From Streptomyces melanogenes (GTDB lineage Bacteria > Actinomycetota > Actinomycetes > Streptomycetales > Streptomycetaceae), in contig NZ_BMTS01000012.1 in the NCBI RefSeq assembly GCF_014649795.1, positions 186,001-250,000 of the forward strand: 64,000 nt of DNA. Reading direction: 5' to 3'. The notes below the pieces were generated by a model. That model had not been told where the DNA came from. It did not search any database and saw only the letters and a program-made list of their open reading frames with translations. The position numbers and the translations under genes were made by a program. Each line of letters begins with the position of its first letter. Position 1 is the first letter of the stretch. Of this stretch, positions 7,874 to 14,589 are shown piece after piece.

Positions 7874-8662
7874 TCAGCAGCTCGGAACGTCCCCACCCTT
7901 GTCCAGCGCCTTAAGCGCAGACACCGCACCCGACAGGGTAGTGACGGGAATCAACCGCAACCCACCCGGCAGCTCAGCCTTCGCATCCGAGCACTCCGCC
8001 TTCGGCACCAGGAACACCGTCGCCCCGTCCCGCCGAGCCGCCCGCGTCTTGAGCGACACCCCGCCGACGGCACCGACGCTCCCGTCCGCCGCGATCGTGC
8101 CCGTACCGGCGACCGTACGGCCGCCCGTGAGCTCGCCGCCGGAGCCGTTGCCGTCGAGCTTGTCGACGATGCCGAGGGAGAACAGCAGGCCCGCGCTGGG
8201 CCCGCCGACGTCGGCCAGGTTGAGGGTGACCTTGACCTGCTTGGAGCCGATGTGGAGGTAGTTCAGGGCGGCCGCGGTGGCGCTGTCCTGGGACTCCTTC
8301 ATCTCGGCCTGGTTGTGCTCGGTGATCTCCTCGTCGCTGCCGCCGCTCGGGTAGACCGAGTCGCGGGGCATGACGGCCCGGTCGGTACGGAACCAGGCGC
8401 GCACCACGTCCGCGATCCCGACGTCGGCGGACGGCCCGGTCGCCTCGATGGTCGTCATCCGCAGCTGCCCGGTGGTGTGCCGGGCGGGCCTGCCCTCGAT
8501 GGTGATCACCGGCGTGCCCTTGTCGTCCCCGAGCACGTTCGCGGTCAGACCCGGCTGCGCCACCGAGAACGGCAGCGGCGCGAAGCCGGCGACGGCGAGC
8601 AGCGCGACGACGGGGGCGGAACCGATGGCGAGGTTGCGGAGGCGTGAGTGACGGGGGTGCAC
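7874..8662 (-). CDS. Membrane-anchored Lon-like serine protease (PDZ/LonC type)
   Basis: A 262-aa protein with an N-terminal hydrophobic anchor (about residues 12-36, PVVALLAVAGFAPLPFSVA), a central PDZ-like region, and a C-terminal Lon proteolytic domain. The catalytic Ser-Lys dyad is visible: S156 in DVGGPSAGLLFSLG and K205 in VGGVSLKTRAARRDGATVFLVP. No AAA+ ATPase module is present, so it probably cleaves unfolded or short substrates at the outer membrane face. It starts at GTG 8662. It is shorter than typical 340-370-aa Streptomyces PDZ/Lon proteins because the PDZ part is reduced. It is transcribed toward the MFS gene. Substrate unknown. Confidence 0.88.
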   Translation of the reverse strand: MHPRHSRLRNLAIGSAPVVALLAVAGFAPLPFSVAQPGLTANVLGDDKGTPVITIEGRPARHTTGQLRMTTIEATGPSADVGIADVVRAWFRTDRAVMPRDSVYPSGGSDEEITEHNQAEMKESQDSATAAALNYLHIGSKQVKVTLNLADVGGPSAGLLFSLGIVDKLDGNGSGGELTGGRTVAGTGTIAADGSVGAVGGVSLKTRAARRDGATVFLVPKAECSDAKAELPGGLRLIPVTTLSGAVSALKALDKGGDVPSC

Positions 8663-8690
8663 GGACCCAATGTATCGGGGCGGGTCCCCC

Positions 8691-8712
8691 GGCCCGGGCT
8701 CCGCCCCGGGCC
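8691..8712 (-). terminator. Small hairpin downstream of the IclR gene
   Basis: An 8-bp stem, GGCCCGGG at 8691-8698 with CCCGGGCC at 8705-8712, lies just past the IclR-family stop (8715) and before the Lon-like gene's GTG. It probably ends the IclR transcript, though it is short and lacks a U-tract. Confidence 0.45.
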
Positions 8713-8714
8713 GC

Positions 8715-9359
8715 TCACCGCAGCGCGTCCGCGACCTCCCGCGCCGCGTCCACCACCCTCGGGCCGACCCGCTCCGGCACCGCGTCCGCGAGCATCACCA
8801 CGCCCACGCTGCCCTCTATCCCGGTGACGCCGACCAGCGGTGCGGCGGCGCCGCTGGCCCCGGCCTCCAGTTCGCCGTGGGTGAGGGTGAAGCCCGGGTC
8901 GACGAGGCCCCCGGCCTGGCGGGCGGAGAGGATGGCGCGGCCCGCCGCGCCCCGGTCGAGCGGGTGGCGGAACCCGGCCCGGTAGGCCACGTGGTAGTCG
9001 GTCCAGGTCGGCTCGACGACGGCGACGGCGAGCGCGTCGGCCCCGTCGACCAGCGTGAGGTGGGCGGTCGCCCCGATGTCCTCGGCGAGCGAGCGCAGCG
9101 CGGGCAGGGCCGCCTCCCGTACGAGGGGATGGACCTGCCGGCCCAGGCGCAGCACGCCGAGGCCGACCCGGGCGCGGCCGCCCAGATCACGTCGTACGAG
9201 GGCGTGCTGTTCCAGTGTGGCGAGCAGACGGTAGACGACCGTCCGGTTGACGCCGAGTTTGTTGGACAACTCGGTGACGGTCAGTCCGTGGTCGGTGTCG
9301 GCGAGCAGCTTGAGGACACGCAGTCCCCGGTCGAGCGTCTGGGAGGTCTCCGCGGTCAC
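8715..9359 (-). CDS. IclR-family transcriptional regulator
   Basis: A 214-aa regulator. The N-terminal winged helix (residues about 8-62: LDRGLRVLKLLAD, LTVTELSNKLGVNRTVVYRLLATLEQHALV) is followed by an IclR effector domain (about 78-210: HPLVREAALPALRSLAEDIGATAHLTLV, AYRAGFRHPLDRGAAGRAIL). I place the start at GTG 9359 (VTAETSQTLD) because an AAGGAG ribosome site lies 8 nt before it; the upstream in-frame GTG at 9368 overlaps that site. The effector domain is slightly shorter than usual. No adjacent catabolic operon shows its target. Confidence 0.92.
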   Translation of the reverse strand: MTAETSQTLDRGLRVLKLLADTDHGLTVTELSNKLGVNRTVVYRLLATLEQHALVRRDLGGRARVGLGVLRLGRQVHPLVREAALPALRSLAEDIGATAHLTLVDGADALAVAVVEPTWTDYHVAYRAGFRHPLDRGAAGRAILSARQAGGLVDPGFTLTHGELEAGASGAAAPLVGVTGIEGSVGVVMLADAVPERVGPRVVDAAREVADALR

Positions 9360-9722
9360 GACGCCCACTCCTTATGGTGAGTCGCGGCGGCTCCCCACGG
9401 GATCGCGGCACCGGTCCCATCGGCGACGCGCACAGAGGCCGCCGGCAGGCCATGGCACCGGCTGCGCTCCGCGGCGGCGCTGCCACGGGGCGTTTTGCAT
9501 GGCGGGACAGTAGCGATCGGTCCCGCTCAGCGGAAGCCCTCGTCCAGAATCCGGGCGCGCAGGTTGACGACCCGGGGCTTTCCTCCTGGTTCAGGACCTA
9601 AGTCCAGGGTGCCCGGGACCTTGGTCGCCGCAGGCGACTTTGCTTTCCCATTACTGTTGCGGTGTGCGAGGGGCGCCCGCGGGGGGCGGCCCTCGCCGCC
9701 GCATCCCGTCCCCACGGGAGAA
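9360..9722. other. Intergenic region without a convincing gene
   Basis: About 360 bp separate the IclR start from the helicase terminator. A minus-strand frame at 9527-9742 (ending ...VVNLRARILDEGFR) is open but has no good ribosome site or recognisable domain. The IclR promoter must lie near 9370-9420. Nothing else is supported. Confidence 0.4.
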
Positions 9723-9754
9723 GGCGGGGCCCGCCATCGCACCCGGGCCCCGCC
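9723..9754 (-). terminator. Terminator hairpin of the DEAH helicase gene
   Basis: A perfect 11-bp stem, GGCGGGGCCCG at 9723-9733 with CGGGCCCCGCC at 9744-9754, and a 10-nt loop. It lies about 65 bp after the helicase stop on the minus strand. Confidence 0.7.
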
Positions 9755-9820
9755 GACGGCGTACGAGGACTCAACTCCCGTACGCGAACACGTGATTGAC
9801 CGGACGTCGATTGACCGGAC

Positions 9821-11605
9821 TCACTTCATCCGGGTGGCCCACTCCTGCACCTTCTTGATCCGCTCCCGGATCTGCCCGGCGGTCGCCTCGGCGCTCGGCG
9901 GCCCGCCGCACACCCGCCGCAGCTCGGTGTGGATGACGCCGTGCGGCTTGCCGCTCTGGTGGACGTACGCGCCGACCATCGTGTTCAGCTGCTTGCGCAG
10001 CTCCAGCAGCTCCTTGTGGGAGACGACGGGCCGGCGCTCGGCGGGCATCTCCAGCAGGTCGGCCTGCTCGGCGGGCTTCTGCCGGCTGTGCGCGATCTGC
10101 CGGGCCTGCCGCTTCTGGAGCAGCAGCTGCACCTGGTCGGGTTCGAGGAGCCCGGGGATGCCGAGGTAGTCCTGCTCCTCCTCGCTCCCGGGGTGGGCCT
10201 GCATGCCGAACTCGGCGCCGTCGTACAGCACCCGGTCGAAGACGGCGTCCGATTCGAGGGCCTCGAAGGGGAGCATGTCCTGGTCCCCGGTGTCCTCGTC
10301 CTGCTGCTTCTCGGCCTCGGCGAGGAGCTTGTCCTCCTCGGCGTACGGGTCCTCCTCGCCGTCCTTCTTGGGCTTGTCGAGCACGTGGTCGCGCTCGACC
10401 TCCATCTCGGAGGCGAAGCTCAGCAAGGTGGGGATGGTCGGCACGAAGACGGAGGCGGTCTCGCCGCGCCGCCGCGACCGTACGAAACGGCCGACGGCCT
10501 GGGCGAAGAAGAGGGGGGTGGAGATGGTGGTGGCGTAGACGCCGACGGCGAGCCGAGGCACGTCGACACCTTCAGAAACCATACGAACGGCGACCATCCA
10601 CCGATCGTCGCTGGCGCTGAACTCATCGATCTTCTTGGAGGCACCGTTGTCGTCCGACAGCACGACCGTCGCCTTGTTGCCCGTGATCTCCCGGATCAGC
10701 TTGGCGTAGGCGCGGGCGGAGTCCTGGTCGGAGGCGATGACGAGGGCACCGGCGTCCGGGATGCCCTTGCGGACCTCGGTCAGCCGCTGGTCGGCGGCGC
10801 GCAGCACGTTCGGCATCCAGTCGCCGCGCGGGTCGAGCGCGGTACGCCAGGCCTGCGAGATGGCGTCCTTGGTGAGGGGCTCCCCGAGCCGCGCCTCGAT
10901 CTCGTCCCCGGCCTTGGTGCGCCAGCGCATGTTGCCGCTGTACGAGAGGAAGATGACGGGCCGCACGACGCCGTCGCCGAGGGCGTTCCCGTATCCATAG
11001 GTGTAATCGGCGGAGGACCGCCGAATCCCGTCATTGCCCTCCTCGTACGTGACGAAGGGGATGGGATTGGTGTCGGACCGGAAAGGGGTACCGGTGAGGG
11101 CGAGCCGCCGGGTGGCCGGATCGAACGCCTCCAGGCAGGCCTCGCCCCAGGACTTGCTGTCGCCCGCGTGGTGGATCTCGTCCAGGATGACGAGGGTCTT
11201 GCGCTGCTCGCACCGGTTGCGGTGGAGCATGGGCCGGACGCCGACACCGGCGTACGTCACGGCGACCCCGTGGTACTCCTTGCTCAGCGGCCCCGCGCTG
11301 TAGTCGGGATCCAGCCGGATGCCTATCCGCGCCGCGGCCTCCGCCCACTGCTTCTTCAGGTGCTCGGTCGGCGCGACGACGGTGATCTGCTGCACGACGT
11401 GGTGGTGCAGCAGCCACGACGCGAGCGTCAGCGCGAACGTCGTCTTGCCGGCGCCGGGCGTGGCGACGGCGAGGAAGTCACGCGGCTGCTCCTGGACGTA
11501 CTTCTCCAGCGCCCCCTGCTGCCAGGCTCGCAGCTTGTTGGCGGTACCCCACGGGGCACGGCCGGGAAAGGCGGGTGAGAGGTGGTGGGAGGCGGTAGTA
11601 GTCAC
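9821..11605 (-). CDS. DEAD/DEAH-box superfamily 2 helicase
   Basis: A 594-aa SF2 helicase. Motif I is ATPGAGKTT (residues 49-55), motif II DEIH (142-145), motif III-like ALTGTPFR, and motif VI QAVGRFVRSRRRG, so both RecA-like domains are complete. After the helicase core comes a strongly acidic linker (DKPKKDGEEDPYAEEDKLLAEAEKQQ...) and a helical C-terminus. It resembles restriction-type/UvrB-like translocases and the widespread actinobacterial DEAD/DEAH helicase of this length. It starts at GTG 11605. It stands alone, with its own terminator at 9723-9754. Substrate (DNA or RNA) cannot be told from the sequence. Confidence 0.93.
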   Translation of the reverse strand: MTTTASHHLSPAFPGRAPWGTANKLRAWQQGALEKYVQEQPRDFLAVATPGAGKTTFALTLASWLLHHHVVQQITVVAPTEHLKKQWAEAAARIGIRLDPDYSAGPLSKEYHGVAVTYAGVGVRPMLHRNRCEQRKTLVILDEIHHAGDSKSWGEACLEAFDPATRRLALTGTPFRSDTNPIPFVTYEEGNDGIRRSSADYTYGYGNALGDGVVRPVIFLSYSGNMRWRTKAGDEIEARLGEPLTKDAISQAWRTALDPRGDWMPNVLRAADQRLTEVRKGIPDAGALVIASDQDSARAYAKLIREITGNKATVVLSDDNGASKKIDEFSASDDRWMVAVRMVSEGVDVPRLAVGVYATTISTPLFFAQAVGRFVRSRRRGETASVFVPTIPTLLSFASEMEVERDHVLDKPKKDGEEDPYAEEDKLLAEAEKQQDEDTGDQDMLPFEALESDAVFDRVLYDGAEFGMQAHPGSEEEQDYLGIPGLLEPDQVQLLLQKRQARQIAHSRQKPAEQADLLEMPAERRPVVSHKELLELRKQLNTMVGAYVHQSGKPHGVIHTELRRVCGGPPSAEATAGQIRERIKKVQEWATRMK

Positions 11606-11634
11606 GGTCTCCGGTTCGTGCGGTCGGGGCGGCG

Positions 11635-11679
11635 GGCTCGACTGTCGCGGGCTTGGCTGTCGCGGGCTCGGCTGTCGCG
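11635..11679. repeat. 15-bp tandem repeat, three units
   Basis: Three head-to-tail units differ at one or two positions: GGCTCGACTGTCGCG, GGCTTGGCTGTCGCG and GGCTCGGCTGTCGCG. It lies 30-75 bp upstream of the helicase GTG, where the leader or promoter should be. The reverse strand could encode AT(A/V)(E/K)P repeats, but that frame is not joined to the helicase. Confidence 0.85.
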
Positions 11680-11834
11680 GTCGCGTTCTCGTACGTACGA
11701 CAACCGGGCCACCTTACCGGTGGGGTGGGGGCGAATCGGGGTCGACGGGGCGGTGGGGTGAGCGGGTTCACAGGGCTGGGAGGCTCCCCACCCCGCCCCT
11801 TCCCGAAAGCCCTGGGCGGGCGGCCGGGAGCTTC

Positions 11835-11965
11835 GTCTGCGGACCGTGCTGGGTTGCTCGCGCAGTTCCCCGCGCCCCTACAGGGGCGCCCCGAAGGGGC
11901 GCATCTAAGGGGCGCATCTAAGGGGCGCGGGGAACTGCGCGACCAGTTGGGGCCGGCCCGCAGAC
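11835..11965. repeat. Dispersed long inverted repeat, copy 3
   Basis: The left arm GTCTGCGGACCGTGC...CGCAGTTCCCCGCGCCCCT and the right arm GGGGCGCGGGGAACTGCGCG...CCCGCAGAC flank a centre in which ATCTAAGGGGCGC is duplicated. It is the same family as the copies at 50-190, 7798-7847, 28178-28318 and 30946-31062. Confidence 0.85.
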
Positions 11966-12065
11966 GAACGACTACCTCGGGGTCCTGGGGCTCAGCCCCC
12001 GGGAAACCGTCCTCAGCCCCCCACCCACCCCCGGAGGGTTTAGGGAAGGGGCGGGGAGGGGCAAC

Positions 12066-13550
12066 TCACCGCTCCCCGAGCCGCACCCCCACCCACGCCC
12101 CCACCACCGCAACCCCCGCCATCGGCAGAAACACCGCCACAAACGCCCCAGGATGCCCAGCCGACACCCCCGCCACAGCGTCATGCGCAGCCCCCACACC
12201 CCCACCCCCCAGCGCCGCGAACGCCGCCCCGCCCCCCGCGAGCAGCAGCACGTTCGACAGCCCGTCCGAGATCTGGAGGGCCGCCGAGTTCGCCCCCGCC
12301 TCCTCCGGCGCCGAGAGCTTCAGCAGCAGCACGCTGGTCGAGGCGATGACCATGCCCATCCCGAAGCACCCCACGCCCCAGGCGACCGCCACCACCCACA
12401 CCGGCACCCACGAGACGAGCACGCTCGGCGCCGCCGCGATCGCCGCCGCGACCATGATCATCCCCAGCACCATCAGCCGCTCCCGGTGCGGCTCGGCCCA
12501 CGGCCGAGCCTGCACGTACGACCCGAGCGCCCACGTCGCCCCGCCTGCCGCCAGCGAGAACCCGGCCATCGTCGGCGACAGCCCCCGCTGCGTCACCAGC
12601 ATCAGCGGTACGAACGACTCCGCCGCGATGAACGACCCCGCCGCGATCCCCCGCAGCAGCACCACGGCCGGCAGCCCGCGCGCCGCCCGGTACGTCCCGC
12701 GCGGCAGCAGCCCGCGCCGCCCGGCGACGGCGGGCACCAGCAGGGCGAAGCCCGCGGCCGCCGGCAGCAGCGACAGCCACCGCAGGTCCTGCCCGGCGTA
12801 CTGGAGCAGCCCCGCCCCCAGCGAGATCATCAGCGCGAGCCGGATCCGCCGCCGGTCGAAGGCCTCGACGGGCGCGTCCGGGTCGGCGGGCCCGGAGGCC
12901 ATCCTCCGTATCGCGGGTAGGGCAAGCGCCAACGGAAAGACGACGAGAGCGGGAATCCCCACGAACACCCACCGCCACCCGAGGTGCTCGGTGATGGTCC
13001 CCGCCGCGAGCGGCCCGACCACCGACGGCACCACCCAGCTCGCCGCGAACGCCGCCATGATCGCGGGCCGCATCGGCTCGGGGTAGGCGCGCCCGACGAC
13101 GACGTACAGCGCCACGATGACCAGCCCGCCGCCGAGCCCCTGCACGGCGCGCCCGGCGATGAACGTCCACATGTTCACCGCCGTACCGGACAGCAGCAGC
13201 CCCGCCCCGAACGCCGCTATCCCCACCGCGAGCGCCCCCAGCGGCCCCCGCCGGTCCGCCCACTGCCCGGCCACGACCATCCCGAACAGGCTGGTCGTGA
13301 AGTACGAGGAGAAGGCGAACGCGTACAGCGACACCCCGTCGAGCTCCCGCGCCGCGACGGGCATCGCGGTCCCCACGGCGGTCGCCTCGAAGGCGATGAG
13401 GAGGACGACGGCGATGGTGCCGATGCTGAGGGCGCGGTGGGTTTTGCAGAGAATGCCGGAGCTACCGCCGGATTCGACGCTCAGGTCGGCGACATCGGCG
13501 GCTCGGTCGGACGGGGTGACATCCGCATCGGCGGACTCCAGGGCACTCAT
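12066..13550 (-). CDS. MFS drug-efflux transporter, 14-TM type
   Basis: A 494-aa major facilitator of the DHA2/EmrB-like class. About 14 hydrophobic segments follow an N-terminal cytoplasmic leader of about 40 residues. Motif A (GQWADRRGPLGA) and the class signature after TM4 (GRAVQGLGGGLVIVALYVVV) are clear. It probably exports small hydrophobic compounds with proton antiport. ATG 13550 (MSALESADAD) is preferred to the GTG three codons upstream, which provides part of the GTGAGG ribosome site. It is a single gene with no adjacent regulator, so substrate and control are unknown. Confidence 0.92.
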   Translation of the reverse strand: MSALESADADVTPSDRAADVADLSVESGGSSGILCKTHRALSIGTIAVVLLIAFEATAVGTAMPVAARELDGVSLYAFAFSSYFTTSLFGMVVAGQWADRRGPLGALAVGIAAFGAGLLLSGTAVNMWTFIAGRAVQGLGGGLVIVALYVVVGRAYPEPMRPAIMAAFAASWVVPSVVGPLAAGTITEHLGWRWVFVGIPALVVFPLALALPAIRRMASGPADPDAPVEAFDRRRIRLALMISLGAGLLQYAGQDLRWLSLLPAAAGFALLVPAVAGRRGLLPRGTYRAARGLPAVVLLRGIAAGSFIAAESFVPLMLVTQRGLSPTMAGFSLAAGGATWALGSYVQARPWAEPHRERLMVLGMIMVAAAIAAAPSVLVSWVPVWVVAVAWGVGCFGMGMVIASTSVLLLKLSAPEEAGANSAALQISDGLSNVLLLAGGGAAFAALGGGGVGAAHDAVAGVSAGHPGAFVAVFLPMAGVAVVGAWVGVRLGER

Positions 13551-13743
13551 GGGCCTCACAGTAAGGGCCTAGACCGGGTTTGACCCCTGTCCAGAGAAGG
13601 GTCCCCAGGTCAGCATTTGGTCGTACGCCCCAGGCCCCACCCCACCCGCCCCACATGAACGCAACATGGCAGTCCCATTGCAGCCCCCCACCGCCTCTTC
13701 CCCGCCCCTCCCCCACCCCCTACGGTCGAAGAAGTCACCACAC

Positions 13744-13818
13744 GGCCGTGTGCCCGAGTGGCTGAGGGGCTCGCCTGCAAAGCGAGTTACGCCGGTTCGA
13801 TTCCGGTCACGGCCTCCA
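13744..13818 (+). tRNA. tRNA-Cys (GCA)
   Basis: The acceptor stem GGCCGTG (13744-13750) pairs with CACGGCC (13808-13814). The anticodon stem CTCGC/GCGAG encloses the loop CTGCAAA, with anticodon GCA at 13777-13779. The T-arm is GCCGGTTCGATTCCGGT. The sequence then reads TCCA, so CCA is genome-encoded with discriminator U. Confidence 0.97.
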
Positions 13819-13829
13819 GAACACCCGCG

Positions 13830-13864
13830 AAGCGGGCGCCCCCACGGCGCGGGGGCGCCCGCTT
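13830..13864 (+). terminator. Terminator after tRNA-Cys
   Basis: A perfect 14-bp stem, AAGCGGGCGCCCCC at 13830-13843 with GGGGGCGCCCGCTT at 13851-13864, and a 7-nt loop. It lies 12 bp after the tRNA. It could also serve the convergent lipoprotein gene ending at 13891. Confidence 0.85.
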
Positions 13865-13890
13865 CGTCCGCTCTCCGCCCTCGGGACCCA

Positions 13891-14568
13891 CTACCCCCGG
13901 CGCGGGACAAGTACGGGCTTCTCCGGCAGCCCGCCGCCGCGTTCACAGCCAAGTGCCACGGCCAGGGCCCGGGACGCGGAGTGCAGAACGATGAGGCTGG
14001 CCTCACGCAGCGGACGGGAGTCGACATCCGGCGGATACCGGTCCGACAACTCCCCGCCGACGAGCGCCGGACGCCCCTTGGACCCGGGCAGCGCCGGGCT
14101 GACGCACTCGAAGTAGAGATAGGACCGCTTGACTCCGGCCAGCGCCTGCTTCCCCATCGAGTACGGGTGCAGACTCGGCGCGAGATCGCCGCCGAGAAGC
14201 TCCCACTCGTCATGCAGCGCAAACCGCAGACGGGCATCCGTGAGATCGCCCCCGCCCTTGACATACACGGAACACATGGTGCGGTCGCCCGGCGACGGGA
14301 CGCCGGGGGCACCTTTCCGGAAGTCGTCCGTCAACGCTGAGGCCGTGCTCGATACCCCTTCGCCTTCCGAGTGGGGGAAGAAGAGTTTCGCCCCGGTCAC
14401 TGTCTCCAGCGCCGACACCGCCTCCCCCTGGAAAGCTCCGCCGCATAACTGGCCCGCAGACACGAATCTGTTGTCGCCCTCGGCGCCGGCGCCGCCGCCG
14501 CACGCAACCAGTGCGAGCGCCGCCACTACGACCAGCGGAACACCTCGCAGCCCACTCCACCGCGCCAC
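13891..14568 (-). CDS. Putative lipoprotein of the orphan T7SS-associated locus
   Basis: A 225-aa protein from GTG 14568. It has a lipoprotein signal peptide (WSGLRGVPLVVVAALALVAC; lipobox LVAC, Cys at about 23) followed by GGG-A and a globular extracytoplasmic domain. The domain contains CGG, CSVYV, ECVSP and GCER cysteines that could pair outside the cell. I do not recognise a family with certainty; the size and cysteine pattern resemble DUF3558-like actinobacterial lipoproteins. It lies 21 bp downstream of the 776-aa protein on the same strand, so it is probably in the same transcript. It may be a membrane partner for the secreted protein. Confidence 0.75.
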   Translation of the reverse strand: MARWSGLRGVPLVVVAALALVACGGGAGAEGDNRFVSAGQLCGGAFQGEAVSALETVTGAKLFFPHSEGEGVSSTASALTDDFRKGAPGVPSPGDRTMCSVYVKGGGDLTDARLRFALHDEWELLGGDLAPSLHPYSMGKQALAGVKRSYLYFECVSPALPGSKGRPALVGGELSDRYPPDVDSRPLREASLIVLHSASRALAVALGCERGGGLPEKPVLVPRRG

Positions 14569-14589
14569 AGTAGGCGCCTCCTTCTTGAG

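Larger units (their letters stand above)
11606..12065. other. Repeat-rich intergenic region
   Basis: About 460 bp between two minus-strand genes. It contains a 15-bp triple tandem repeat (11635-11679), a copy of the dispersed inverted repeat (11835-11965) and further G- and C-tracts. The helicase promoter should lie near 11620-11720 and the downstream MFS terminator near 12000-12060; neither is clear. No gene is supported. Confidence 0.6.

Noticed and set aside
9527..9742. Minus-strand 71-aa frame ending VVNLRARILDEGFR
   Set aside because: No convincing ribosome site, no recognised domain, and it overlaps the helicase terminator. Kept only as part of the intergenic description.
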